A DNA stretch of 64,000 nucleotides from Streptomyces fungicidicus (GCF_003665435.1 NZ_CP023407.1:5691501-5755500), one strand, 5' to 3'; counted from the first letter of the stretch, positions 42,980-51,627 are shown. Program-made: numbers and translations. Notes: generated by a model from the letters alone, not told the origin.

Positions 42980-43557
42980 AGCGCCTCGAAGGAGTCCGTG
43001 CCGGCCAGGTGTTCGCGCACGGCTCCGGTGTGCACCTCGTAGTACCAGCCGCGCATCCGGAGCCGGCCCGAGGCCAGCCGCTGCCCGACGCACGGGTAGG
43101 AGCGCAGTCGCAGCAGCTGCGCCAGGACGTGGTGCTGGACCGCCTCGGCGCAGGCCGGGTCCGCCGCGTCGGCCGACGCGGGCTCGTCGGCGGCGTGCGC
43201 CAGCCAGTCGCGCACGGCGGGCACGGCGTCGAGGTCGTCGCCGCGCACCAGCGCGCCGATGGCCCCGCAGTGGGAGTGGCCGCAGACCACGATGTCCGTG
43301 ACGCCGAGGACCCCCACCGCGTACTCGACGGTGGCCGCCTCGGCGCTCGGGCGCCCGGGGGCGTACGGCGGGACGATGTTGCCCGCGGTGCGCAGCTCGA
43401 AGAGCTCGCCGGGCCGGGCGCCCGTGATCAGGGCCGGTACGACCCTGGAGTCGGAGCAGGTGATGAACAGGACGTCGGGGGATTGCCCCTCGGCGAGGCG
43501 GGCGAACTCCTCAGGGCGCTGTCCGAACATGCGGGCGTTGTCGATGAGGGGCTGCAT
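42976..43557 (-). CDS. Beta-class carbonic anhydrase
   Basis: A 193-residue beta-carbonic anhydrase. Zinc ligands and the catalytic dyad are in CSDSRV (Cys, Asp-Arg) and CGHSHCGAIGAL (His, Cys). The N-terminus MQPLIDNARMFGQRPEEF is typical of the anhydrases fused or linked to SulP transporters. AGGAGG precedes the ATG at 43557. It is the promoter-proximal gene of the two-gene operon with SulP; the about 400-bp region upstream should carry its promoter. Confidence 0.95.
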   Translation of the reverse strand: MQPLIDNARMFGQRPEEFARLAEGQSPDVLFITCSDSRVVPALITGARPGELFELRTAGNIVPPYAPGRPSAEAATVEYAVGVLGVTDIVVCGHSHCGAIGALVRGDDLDAVPAVRDWLAHAADEPASADAADPACAEAVQHHVLAQLLRLRSYPCVGQRLASGRLRMRGWYYEVHTGAVREHLAGTDSFEAL

Positions 43558-43955
43558 CTTGGTGATTCCTCCTGGCGCGCGTGGGGACGCGTCGGACGGG
43601 CAGGAAAAGAACGCGCACTTCGCCGACCCATGGCCTTTGCCTCACGAATCGTCTACGCGAGTGCGAAGGGCGGGGGGAAATGCGGGAAAGTGGAGCGCGG
43701 GTAAAGCGACGGTGAGGGGCCGGGGTGCGGCCGCGGTCGCCGGACCTTGGAACATGTGTGCTTCGCAAGGTGGTTCGCACCTCTTCCGCATGCCAACGGC
43801 TGGTCAACTGTTGGTCAAGAAACACGTTAACCCTGCAAAGTCCTTTGCAGGGTTAACTCGGTGTTTCGTGGCGGAGAGCGCCTGAAAAGAAAGGGTGTGT
43901 TGGCGTGAACCCGCCCTTGATCAGCGGCGATCCGACCGGGTGTTCGACGCGCGGT
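43558..43955. other. 398-bp intergenic region between zapE and carbonic anhydrase
   Basis: No credible gene lies here on either strand. It is clearly richer in A+T than the surroundings, especially 43790-43870. It holds the long hairpin at 43819-43867 and, just beside it, a direct repeat TGGTCAA (43801-43807 and 43812-43818). On the reverse strand the part nearest 43557 should contain the carbonic anhydrase promoter; no consensus is clear. Confidence 0.7.
43819..43867 (-). terminator. Long near-perfect hairpin downstream of zapE
   Basis: GTTAACCCTGCAAAG and its exact complement (43826-43840 and 43843-43857) are separated by two bases. An outer stem GAAACAC/GTGTTTC (43819-43825 and 43861-43867) extends it with a three-base bulge, 22 bp in all. 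On the reverse strand it starts about 89 bases after the zapE stop and is followed by TTTCTTGA, a weak T-run. It is most simply a terminator. The unusual AT content and symmetry would also suit an operator for the carbonic anhydrase gene. Confidence 0.6.
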
Positions 43956-45059
43956 TCACCGGGCCTCGGTGAGCCGTCCCGCGTCGCGTGCCAGGGCGGT
44001 GAGGCGGGAGATCGCCCGGAAGTACTTCTTGCGGTAGCCGCCCTTCAGCATCTCCTCGCTGAACAGCTGGTCGAACGGCAGCCCGGAGGCGAGTACGGGG
44101 ACCTCGCGGTCGTACAGCCGGTCCGCGAGGACGACGAGCCGGAGCGCCGTCGACTGGTCCGGCACCGGACGCACACCGGTGAGGCACACCGCGCGCAGCC
44201 CGTCGGTCAGGGCCCCGTAGCGGCTGGGGTGGACCTTCGCCAGATGGTCCAGCAGGTCGGCGAAGGCGTCGAGTGAGGCGCCCTCCGTGGCGTGTGCCGT
44301 CCGCGTCACCAGCTCGTCGGAGTACGGCGCCGGCGCCTCGGGCAGACCGCGGTGGCGGTAGTCCTCGCCGTCGATGCGCAGGGCGCGGAAGTGGGCCGAC
44401 AGGCCCTGGATCTCGCGCAGGAAGTCGGCGGAGGCGAACCGGCCCTCGCCGAGCTTGCCCGGCAGCGTGTTCGAGGTGGCGGCGAGCGCGACGCCCGCCT
44501 CGACCAGCTTGCCGAGCAGGGTGGAGACGAGCACGGTGTCGCCCGGATCGTCCAGCTCGAACTCGTCGATGCACAGCAGCCGGTGCCCGGAGAGGGTCTT
44601 CACCGTCTGCTGGAAGCCGAGCGCGCCGACCAGGTTGGTCAGCTCCACGAAGGTGCCGAACGCCTTGAGGTCGGGATCGGCCGGGGTGGCGTGCCACAGG
44701 GAGGCCAGGAGGTGGGTCTTGCCGACGCCGTAGCCGCCGTCGAGGTAGACGCCGCGGGGGCCCGCCGGGGCCTTGCTCGCCGCCCTGCCGAAGCCGAACA
44801 GCCTGCGCCTGCCCGCGGCGCCGGCCGCCGGGGAGCCGAGGCCGGCCGCGAAGCCGTCGAGGACGCGCACGGCCTCGGTCTGGCTCGGCTGGTCGGGGTC
44901 CGGGATGTACGTGCCGAAGCGGACCGAGTCGAAGCGCGGCGGCGGCACCATCTCGGCGACGAGCCGGTCCGCGGGGACGTGCGGCTCACGGGCGCACAGC
45001 GACAGCGGGGGCACGTCGGTTATCGGACCGGGACGGGCGGCGGGGGAGGAGGACGACAC
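43956..45059 (-). CDS. zapE: Cell-division-type ATPase ZapE (AFG1-like)
   Basis: About 367 residues of the AFG1/ZapE AAA+ family. Walker A is GGYGVGKTHLLAS, Walker B is HRLLCIDEFELDD, sensor motif ATSNTLPGKLGEGRF and arginine-rich end RKKYFRAISRL are present. In E. coli ZapE associates with the Z-ring; the actinobacterial role is less clear. The start is uncertain: the GTG at 45059 is chosen because the ATG at 45098 overlaps the start of the divergent reductase gene within the palindrome GCATGC. The N-terminal 35 residues before VAEMVPPPRFD are not conserved-looking. Confidence 0.9.
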   Translation of the reverse strand: MSSSSPAARPGPITDVPPLSLCAREPHVPADRLVAEMVPPPRFDSVRFGTYIPDPDQPSQTEAVRVLDGFAAGLGSPAAGAAGRRRLFGFGRAASKAPAGPRGVYLDGGYGVGKTHLLASLWHATPADPDLKAFGTFVELTNLVGALGFQQTVKTLSGHRLLCIDEFELDDPGDTVLVSTLLGKLVEAGVALAATSNTLPGKLGEGRFASADFLREIQGLSAHFRALRIDGEDYRHRGLPEAPAPYSDELVTRTAHATEGASLDAFADLLDHLAKVHPSRYGALTDGLRAVCLTGVRPVPDQSTALRLVVLADRLYDREVPVLASGLPFDQLFSEEMLKGGYRKKYFRAISRLTALARDAGRLTEAR

Positions 45060-45096
45060 GGTCCACCATGGTACGGCGCGTGGAAGACTGCCCGGC

Positions 45097-45882
45097 ATGC
45101 GACGCCTGTTCCCCGTGACCGACGTGACCGACGCGACCGGCGAGGCGGCGGCCCGCGAGTGGAGTCCCGCCGAGCTGGCCGCCGCGTACGCCTACCCCGA
45201 GCCGGGACCGGAGGGGCGGGAGCCGTGGCTGCGGGCCAACATGGTGTCCACCCTCGACGGCGCCGCCCAGCACGACGGCCGCTCCCAGCCCATCTCCTGC
45301 CCGGCCGACATGCGGATCTTCGGCGTGCTGCGGGCCCTCGCGGACGTGGTGCTGGTCGGCGCGGAGACGGCCCGGCAGGAGGGCTACCGCCCGGCCCGCG
45401 CCCGTGCGGACTTCGCGGCCGCGCGGGAGGCGGCCGGGCAGGGCCCCGCGCCGGTGATCGCGGTGGTGACGGCCGGCCTCGACCTGGACTTCTCCCTGCC
45501 GCTGTTCACCTCCCCCCTGGTGCCCACGCTGGTGCTGACCGGCGCCGGGGCCGCCCCGGACCGCGTCGCCGCCGCCGAGGCGGCGGGCACCCGCGTGGTG
45601 CGGGCCGGGGAGGGCGCCGGAGTGGACCCCGCGCGGGTGGTGCCGGCGCTCGCGGAGCTGGGGCACACCCGGCTGCTGACCGAGGGCGGGCCGCGGCTGC
45701 TCGGCCAGCTGGTGGCGGCCGGGGTGCTGGACGAGCTCTGTCTGACCGTCTCGCCGATGCTCGCCGCCGGTGACGCCCAGCGCATCGCCGGTGGACCGTC
45801 GGTGACACTTCCGCGGCGTTTCGCGCTGGAGTCGATGCTGGAGGAGGACGGTTTCCTGTTCACGCGGTACCGGCGATCCTGA
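45097..45882 (+). CDS. RibD C-terminal-type pyrimidine reductase
   Basis: A 261-residue protein of the RibD_C/dihydrofolate-reductase-like fold. Typical are LRANMVSTLDGAAQ, SCPADMRIFGVLRALADVVLVGAETARQEGY, LLTEGGPRLLGQLVAAGVLDELCLTVSP and GDAQRIAGG. Stand-alone members are annotated as riboflavin-specific or other pyrimidine reductases and use NADPH. There is no deaminase domain, and no other rib gene is nearby, so the true substrate is uncertain. Divergent from zapE with nearly no intergenic space. Confidence 0.88.
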   Translation: MRRLFPVTDVTDATGEAAAREWSPAELAAAYAYPEPGPEGREPWLRANMVSTLDGAAQHDGRSQPISCPADMRIFGVLRALADVVLVGAETARQEGYRPARARADFAAAREAAGQGPAPVIAVVTAGLDLDFSLPLFTSPLVPTLVLTGAGAAPDRVAAAEAAGTRVVRAGEGAGVDPARVVPALAELGHTRLLTEGGPRLLGQLVAAGVLDELCLTVSPMLAAGDAQRIAGGPSVTLPRRFALESMLEEDGFLFTRYRRS

Positions 45883-46081
45883 CCGGAAGCGGCCGGGAGG
45901 GCCGGCCGGGGACCGCCGGTCCGGTGATCGGCGCGGCCCGTCCGTCCGCACGCCACGACGACGGGCAACACTGAATCCGGCAGTACCCGTGCGAACACGG
46001 GGCAGGATGGTTTCCGCAGGGCCGGATCCGGCCACGGAGCAGAGAGGGGCCCGAGGGTCCTCGGAGGAGAAGGGGCGCCTG

Positions 46082-46555
46082 GTGTTCACAAGCGTACTGA
46101 TGATCGAGAAGGCCCTGACGTCCGCCGACGTGGAGTTCGTCACCACCTTGCACGGCGACGAACCGGTCTCCTTCCATGTGCTGCTCCAGCCACGCGGCGA
46201 ACAGGCCGACCGGCTGCTGAGGGCCATCGACGACGTCGCGCTCGGCGAGCTGGACGAGGCCGTCCGCGAGCACGAGACCCCCGAGGGCGAGGAGGCCCAG
46301 AGCATGGGGGAGCGGGCCCTGGAGGTGTCCCTGCAGGCCCTGCGCACCACCGGTGACACGGCGGAGGGCCGGCTGGTCGATAACCACCCGCTGGACGCGC
46401 TGAAGGCCGTGGTGGCGGAGGTGGAGGCGGACGAGGTGATCGTCCTGACCGACCCGCACTACGTGGAGGAGTTCTTCCACCGGGACTGGGCCTCCCGGGC
46501 CCGGCACAAGGTCGGGGTGCCGGTGCTGAAACTGTTCTCGCACAGCAAGGCATAG
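46082..46555 (+). CDS. Conserved hypothetical with USP-like C-terminus
   Basis: A 157-residue protein I do not recognise by name. The N-terminus SVLMIEKALTSADVEFVTTLHG is followed by FHVLLQPRGEQADRLLRAIDDVALGEL, an acidic helix, and the C-terminus ADEVIVLTDPHYVEEFFHRDW...GVPVLKLFSHS, which resembles the last strand-helix unit of universal-stress-type alpha/beta proteins. The GTG at 46082 follows a GGAGGAGAAGG region; an ATG at 46100 is an alternative. It sits directly before murC, 81 bases upstream, on the same strand. Confidence 0.8.
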   Translation: MFTSVLMIEKALTSADVEFVTTLHGDEPVSFHVLLQPRGEQADRLLRAIDDVALGELDEAVREHETPEGEEAQSMGERALEVSLQALRTTGDTAEGRLVDNHPLDALKAVVAEVEADEVIVLTDPHYVEEFFHRDWASRARHKVGVPVLKLFSHSKA

Positions 46556-46636
46556 GCTGGGGCGGCGCTCTCCCGGCTCCGCGGGTGAGGGCGCGGAGAC
46601 CGTCGTCCCGCTCGTCGCACCACTGGGAGAACACGC

Positions 46637-48025
46637 ATGGCACCCGGCCTTCCTACCGCCATGGACCGACCGCACTTCATCGGCATCGGCGGCGCCGGGA
46701 TGTCGGGCATCGCCAAGATCCTGGCGCAGCGCGGCGCGAAGGTGGCCGGCAGCGACGCGAAGGACTCGGCGACGGCGGACGCGCTGCGCGCGCTCGGCGC
46801 CACCGTGCACATCGGGCACGCCGCCGGGCACCTCGCGGACGACGCGAGCTGCGTGGTCGTCTCCTCCGCGATCCGCGAGGACAACCCCGAACTGGTCCGC
46901 GCGGCCGAGCTGGGCATCCCGGTGGTGCACCGCTCCGACGCCCTCGCCGCCCTGATGGACGGCCTGCGCCCGATCGCGGTGGCCGGCACCCACGGCAAGA
47001 CCACCACCACCTCGATGCTGGCCGTCTCGCTGACCGCGCTGGGCCGGGAGCCGTCGTACGCGATCGGCGGCGACCTGGACGCCCCCGGCTCCAACGCGCT
47101 GCACGGCGGGGGCGAGATCTTCGTCGCCGAGGCGGACGAGTCGGACCGCAGCTTCCACAAGTACGCTCCCGAGGTCGCGATCATCCTCAACGTGGAACTG
47201 GACCACCACGCCAACTACGCCTCCATGGAGGAGATCCACCAGTCCTTCGAGACGTTCGTCGGCCGGGTCGTGCCGGGCGGCACGCTGGTGATCTCCGCGG
47301 ACCACGAGGGCGCCCGCGAGCTGACCCGCCGGCTGGACGGCTCGGTGCGCACGGTGACGTACGGCGAGTCGGCGGACGCCGACGTGCGGGTGCTGTCGGT
47401 GGTCCCGCAGGGGCTGAGGAGCGAGGTGACCGTCGAGCTGGACGGCGCCCCGCTCACCTTCACCGTGTCGGTCCCCGGCCGGCACTACGCCCACAACGCG
47501 GTGGCCGCGCTCGCCGCCGGCGCGGCCCTGGGCATCCCGGCCGCCGAGCTGGCCCCGGCGCTGGCCGCGTACACCGGGGTGAAGCGGCGCCTCCAGCTCA
47601 AGGGCGAGGCGGCGGGCGTGCAGGTGATCGACTCCTACGCGCACCACCCCACGGAGATGACCGCCGACCTGGAGGCGATGCGCGCCGCCGCGGGTGACGC
47701 CCGCATCCTCGTCGTCTTCCAGCCTCACCTGTTCTCCCGCACCCGTGAGCTGGGCAAGGAGATGGGCCAGTCCCTGTCGCTGGCCGACGCCTCGGTGGTG
47801 CTGGACATCTACCCGGCGCGCGAGGACCCGATCCCCGGCGTCACCAGCGAGCTGATCATCGAGGCGGCCCGGGCGGCCGGCGCGGACGTCACCGCCGTGC
47901 ACGACCAGGCGGAGATCCCCGAGGTGGTCGCGGGAATGGCGAAGCCCGGTGATCTCGTTCTCACCATGGGAGCGGGCGACGTCACCGACCTCGGCCCGCG
48001 CATCCTGGACCGTCTGCCGAAGTAA
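46637..48025 (+). CDS. murC: UDP-N-acetylmuramate--L-alanine ligase
   Basis: A 462-residue Mur ligase that adds L-Ala to UDP-MurNAc in peptidoglycan precursor synthesis in the cytoplasm. N-terminal UDP-binding domain FIGIGGAGMSGIAKIL, central ATPase loop VAGTHGKTTTTSML, NVELDHHANY and FQPHLFSRT in the C-terminal domain. Length matches MurC. It lies outside any division/cell-wall cluster in this window, next to msrB, an arrangement I recall from Streptomyces chromosomes. ATG at 46637. Confidence 0.96.
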   Translation: MAPGLPTAMDRPHFIGIGGAGMSGIAKILAQRGAKVAGSDAKDSATADALRALGATVHIGHAAGHLADDASCVVVSSAIREDNPELVRAAELGIPVVHRSDALAALMDGLRPIAVAGTHGKTTTTSMLAVSLTALGREPSYAIGGDLDAPGSNALHGGGEIFVAEADESDRSFHKYAPEVAIILNVELDHHANYASMEEIHQSFETFVGRVVPGGTLVISADHEGARELTRRLDGSVRTVTYGESADADVRVLSVVPQGLRSEVTVELDGAPLTFTVSVPGRHYAHNAVAALAAGAALGIPAAELAPALAAYTGVKRRLQLKGEAAGVQVIDSYAHHPTEMTADLEAMRAAAGDARILVVFQPHLFSRTRELGKEMGQSLSLADASVVLDIYPAREDPIPGVTSELIIEAARAAGADVTAVHDQAEIPEVVAGMAKPGDLVLTMGAGDVTDLGPRILDRLPK

Positions 48026-48039
48026 GGGGCCTGAGTCTC

Positions 48040-48447
48040 ATGCCGTACGACGTGGAGAAGCCGGACGAGGAGTGGCGCGCGGAACTGTCCCCGTCCGAGT
48101 ACGCCGTCCTGCGCCAGGCGGCCACGGAACCCGCCTTCACCGGCGAGTACACCGACACCAAGACCGAGGGTGTCTACTCGTGCCGCGCCTGCGGCGCCGA
48201 GCTGTTCACCTCGGGCACCAAGTTCGAGTCGCACTGCGGCTGGCCGTCCTTCTACGACCCGAAGGACACCGACGCCGTGGAGCTGATCGAGGACCGGTCG
48301 CACGGAATGGTGCGCACCGAGGTCCGCTGCTCCCGCTGCGGATCCCACCTCGGTCACGTGTTCGAGGGTGAGGGATACCCGACCCCCACGGACCAGCGGT
48401 ACTGCATCAACAGCGTCTCGCTGCGACTGCAGCCCGCCGGGGACTGA
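48040..48447 (+). CDS. msrB: Peptide-methionine (R)-S-oxide reductase
   Basis: A 135-residue MsrB, which reduces methionine-R-sulfoxide in proteins. Two zinc CxxC pairs are present (CRACGAEL and CSRCGSHLGH), the catalytic Cys is in RYCINSVSL, and ESHCGWPSFY and GHVFEGEGYPTPTDQRYC complete the family pattern. The ATG lies 14 bases after the murC stop, so they are probably co-transcribed. A strong hairpin follows its stop. Confidence 0.97.
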   Translation: MPYDVEKPDEEWRAELSPSEYAVLRQAATEPAFTGEYTDTKTEGVYSCRACGAELFTSGTKFESHCGWPSFYDPKDTDAVELIEDRSHGMVRTEVRCSRCGSHLGHVFEGEGYPTPTDQRYCINSVSLRLQPAGD

Positions 48448-48453
48448 CCCGTG

Positions 48454-48483
48454 CCTGCTGCTCACCAGCCGGTGAGCAGCAGG
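48454..48483. terminator. Bidirectional terminator between msrB and the convergent membrane gene
   Basis: A perfect 13-bp inverted repeat (CCTGCTGCTCACC / GGTGAGCAGCAGG) with a 4-base loop (AGCC), starting 6 bases after the msrB stop and including the last codons and stop of the convergent reverse-strand gene. Confidence 0.75.
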
Positions 48484-49802
48484 TGGTTCAGGAGCAGCGC
48501 CAGGACGGCCTGCCCGGCCAGCCAGGCGCGCGCGCCCGGCAGGAAGGCGGCGGCGGGGAGCAGCCAGAAGGCGAAGGGCAGCCAGATGCGCTCCGTCTCC
48601 GCCTTGCTCATCCCGGACAGATCGGCGATCAGCAGCGCGACCAGGGCGGCCCCCGCGAGCAGCGCCAGACGGGGAGCGGCCGCACGGGGCGGCAGGCCGC
48701 GGACCCCGGTCAGCAGGCCCCCCGCCCTGCGCAGCCCGGCCACCGTCGCCGGGCCGGTGATCAGCACCGTGCACGCGAGATTGGCCCACACCCAGTACCC
48801 GTACGGGCGTACCCCGCCCGCCCCCTGGTGGTAGCGGGTGACCAGCAGCCGGTAGGCCTCCCACCAGTCGAACCCCAGCGCGGTGAACACGGCCGGCACC
48901 ACCAGGAACCCGGCGGCCGCGTACGGCAGCGCCGGCAGCCGCCGAGTCCCCAGCAGCAGGACCGCCGCGCCGATCACCGCGAACAGGGTGAGCCCGTACG
49001 ACAGATACACGGTGAGCCCGGACAGCAGTCCCGCGCCGAGGCCCGTCCGGGCCGGGTGGCGCCCGGTCACGGCGAGGGCGAACAGGGCGATCGCCCAGGC
49101 GGCCACCGCGGTGAAGAAGCCGTCGGCCGACGTGCCCACCCACACCGCCGCCGGGGCCAGGACCAGGAAGGGCGCGGCGCGGCGGGCGAGGGATTCGTCG
49201 GCCAGCCGGCGTACGGCGATCAGGACCGCGACCGCCGCCGTGGTGCCCGTGGTGATGACGAAGGCGCCCGCCCACCCCCCGCCGCCCAGGCCGGCCCGGT
49301 CGAGGAGGACGAAGACCAGGGTGGCGCCCGGCGGATGCCCGGCGACGTGGGCGGGCCAGTTGTCGGGGCTGTCGAGCAGGATGTGGGCGTCGAAGGTGCG
49401 GAGGGCGGCGGGGACGTCCCGGAAGCGGTCGACGGCCCGCAGATACTCGTGCGGGGTGGTCAGCTGCCCCGCGACACCCCGGTGCCAGCCGTCGACCAGG
49501 GCGAGCGACCAGGTCCACGCCAGGGACGCGGCCCACACCGCGAGCAGCAGCGGCCGCCAGGACAGCCGCGCCGCCAGGGACGGGCCGTACGCCACCACGG
49601 CGGCGGCGACGACCAGCGCGGCCGGAGTGCCCGGGCCGGTGTGCGGCGCCCAGTCGGCCAGCAGCGGCGGCCAGTTCACCCGGAGCGTCCCGTGGCGGTC
49701 CTGGATCCTGGCGCCGGCCAGCACGGCGGCCCCGACGAGCAGCGCGGCCGCCACTACCGCCGAGAGGTCACGGGCAGTGGCACGGGGAAGATCGCGGTTC
49801 AC
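48462..49802 (-). CDS. Polytopic membrane protein, possible GT-C-type glycosyltransferase
   Basis: A 446-residue integral membrane protein with about eleven or twelve hydrophobic segments. Between the second and fourth segments a loop contains TPHEYLRAVDRFRDVP and NWPAHVAGHPPGATL, a soluble loop position and Asp/His content that recall GT-C transferases using polyprenyl sugars, but no decisive DxD motif is seen. The start is GTG at 49802. It is divergent from the molybdoprotein gene across 113 bases and near a glycosyltransferase operon, which is why a sugar-related role is suggested. The assignment is tentative. Confidence 0.6.
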   Translation of the reverse strand: MNRDLPRATARDLSAVVAAALLVGAAVLAGARIQDRHGTLRVNWPPLLADWAPHTGPGTPAALVVAAAVVAYGPSLAARLSWRPLLLAVWAASLAWTWSLALVDGWHRGVAGQLTTPHEYLRAVDRFRDVPAALRTFDAHILLDSPDNWPAHVAGHPPGATLVFVLLDRAGLGGGGWAGAFVITTGTTAAVAVLIAVRRLADESLARRAAPFLVLAPAAVWVGTSADGFFTAVAAWAIALFALAVTGRHPARTGLGAGLLSGLTVYLSYGLTLFAVIGAAVLLLGTRRLPALPYAAAGFLVVPAVFTALGFDWWEAYRLLVTRYHQGAGGVRPYGYWVWANLACTVLITGPATVAGLRRAGGLLTGVRGLPPRAAAPRLALLAGAALVALLIADLSGMSKAETERIWLPFAFWLLPAAAFLPGARAWLAGQAVLALLLNHLLLTGW

Positions 49803-49915
49803 GCCGTCACGCTAGGCCGGAGGAGCGGCGGGATGCCGCCGACAAGGGCGGATGTCAGCGTTTCGTCATCGCTCCAGGACCCGTTCACGGGGTGGTGCGG
49901 CCCTACGGTCGGCAC

Positions 49916-51175
49916 ATGGCTCGGTCCTTCCTCCCCACCCGCCCCGGGCGCGGCCCGTTCGCACCGGACTTCTGGCGCAGCCCGCTGCGCGGCCCCCGGT
50001 TCACCTCCGTGCTCGGGGTCGTCCTCCTGACCGGCGTCACCCTCGTGTTCGTGACCGGACTGCTGTCGTACGCCGCGTACAACCCCGGCCTCGCGCCGGT
50101 GAACGACAAGACGCCCGGCAAGGGGATCCTCGGCTTCTACCTCTTCCCCTGGCCCACCGACCCGCCGTGGCTGTACCGGCTCACCCAGGGGGTGCACGTC
50201 ACCCTCGGCCTGGTGCTCGTCCCGGTGCTGCTGGCCAAGCTGTGGTCGGTGGTGCCCAGGCTGTTCACCCTGCCGCCGGCCCGCTCGCTCACCCACGCGC
50301 TGGAGCGGATCTCCCTGCTCCTCCTGGTCGGCGGCGCGCTGTTCGAGTTCACCACCGGCATCCTCAACATCCAGCTCGACTACGTCTTCCCCGGCTCCTT
50401 CTACCCGCTGCACTTCTACGGCGCCTGGGTCTTCTTCGGCGCGTTCCTCGCCCACGTGGCGCTGAAGGCGCCGGTGGCGTTCCGTAACCTGCGGAGGATG
50501 CGGGAAGGGACCGGCGAACGGCCCGACGACCTGGTGGCTCCCCGTCCCGGCCCGCCGACCGTGTCACGGCGCGGGGCGCTCGGGCTGGTCGGCGGCGGCT
50601 CGCTGCTCCTCTTCGCCACCTCCGCCGGGCGCAGCTTCGACGGACCACTGCGCGCGACGGCCGTCCTCACCCCGCACGGCGGCCCCGAACCCGGAGGCGG
50701 ACCGGCGGGCTTCCAGATCAACAAGACGGCCGCGTACGCCGGGATCCGCGCCGCGGAGACGACCGAGGAGGCCTGGCGGCTGACCGTCACCGGGCCCGCC
50801 GGCACCGTACGGCTCAGCAGGGCCGGTCTGCTCGGCATGCCGCTGCACAGCGCCGCCCTGCCCATCGCCTGTGTGGAGGGCTGGTCCACCTCCGACCAGT
50901 GGTGGCGGGGCGTACGCCTGCGGGACCTCGCGGCGCTCGCCGGCCACGACGACCCGGTGGACGTGTACGTGGAGTCGCTGCAGCGGCACGGTGCCTTCCG
51001 GCGCGGCGCGCTGCGCGCCAACCAGGTCGCCGACCCGCGCTCGCTGCTCGCCCTGTACGTCAACGGCGAGGAACTGACCGCCGATCACGGCTATCCGGCC
51101 CGGATCATCGTCCCCGCCGCGCCCGGCGTGCTCAACACCAAGTGGGTGGCCCGGCTGACCTTCGGCGACCTGTGA
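49916..51175 (+). CDS. Membrane molybdopterin oxidoreductase with cytochrome-b-like domain and internal Tat signal
   Basis: About 419 residues. Residues 1-190 hold four membrane helices with His residues (GVHVTLG, LHFYGAW, LAHVALK) suited to haem b. A twin-arginine segment follows (VSRRGALGLVGGGSLLLF, RR at about 218-219), and then a sulfite-oxidase-type molybdopterin domain with the Mo-binding Cys in LPIACVEGWSTSDQWW. It therefore looks like a Sec-inserted helical bundle followed by a Tat-translocated cofactor domain, an arrangement described for some actinobacterial molybdoproteins. The start is probably ATG 49916; a GTG at 49892 is possible. The following gene starts 8 bases downstream. 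Physiological substrate unknown. Confidence 0.9.
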   Translation: MARSFLPTRPGRGPFAPDFWRSPLRGPRFTSVLGVVLLTGVTLVFVTGLLSYAAYNPGLAPVNDKTPGKGILGFYLFPWPTDPPWLYRLTQGVHVTLGLVLVPVLLAKLWSVVPRLFTLPPARSLTHALERISLLLLVGGALFEFTTGILNIQLDYVFPGSFYPLHFYGAWVFFGAFLAHVALKAPVAFRNLRRMREGTGERPDDLVAPRPGPPTVSRRGALGLVGGGSLLLFATSAGRSFDGPLRATAVLTPHGGPEPGGGPAGFQINKTAAYAGIRAAETTEEAWRLTVTGPAGTVRLSRAGLLGMPLHSAALPIACVEGWSTSDQWWRGVRLRDLAALAGHDDPVDVYVESLQRHGAFRRGALRANQVADPRSLLALYVNGEELTADHGYPARIIVPAAPGVLNTKWVARLTFGDL

Positions 51176-51183
51176 GGCCGACC

Positions 51184-51624
51184 ATGAAAATGCCTGTGGG
51201 GCGACCGTTCCCCCTGCTCGTGCTGCTCGTCTCGTTCGTCCTCTGCGGATATGCGGGTGTGCGGCTGCTCGACGGCGACTGGTTCCTGGTCGCGCTGTGG
51301 TTCGTCGGCGCGGCGTTGATCCATGACCTGGTGCTGCTGCCGCTGTACTCGGCGGCCGACCGTGCGCTGGTGAAGGGCGCCGCGCGGCGGAGGGGGTGGG
51401 TCACCTACGTGCGGGTGCCGGCGGCCCTCTCCGGGCTGCTGCTGCTCGTGTGGTTCCCGCTGATCAGCGGGCGGGTGTCGGAGCGTTACGCCGGGGTGGC
51501 GGGGCAGTCCGCGGACGGCTACGCGACGCGTTGGCTGCTGGTCACCGCCGTGCTGTTCGGCGGCTCGGCGGTGGTGTGCGCGGTGCGGACATGGCGGGGG
51601 CGCCCGCCGGCCGACGGCGCCTGA
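51184..51624 (+). CDS. Small membrane protein coupled to the molybdoprotein gene
   Basis: A 146-residue protein with three or four hydrophobic helices (PLLVLLVSFVLCGYAG, WFLVALWFVGAALIHDLVLL, VPAALSGLLLLVWF, WLLVTAVLFGGSAVVCAV). The segment ALIHDLVLLPLYSAADR recurs in actinobacterial proteins of unknown function. It starts 8 bases after the molybdoprotein stop, so it may be an accessory subunit or anchor. A terminator-like hairpin begins 4 bases after its stop. No enzymatic motif is visible. Confidence 0.78.
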   Translation: MKMPVGRPFPLLVLLVSFVLCGYAGVRLLDGDWFLVALWFVGAALIHDLVLLPLYSAADRALVKGAARRRGWVTYVRVPAALSGLLLLVWFPLISGRVSERYAGVAGQSADGYATRWLLVTAVLFGGSAVVCAVRTWRGRPPADGA

Positions 51625-51627
51625 GCC

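Noticed and set aside
43819..43867. Transposon end or attachment site
   Set aside because: No transposase, integrase, target duplication or tRNA gene nearby; a transcription signal explains it better.
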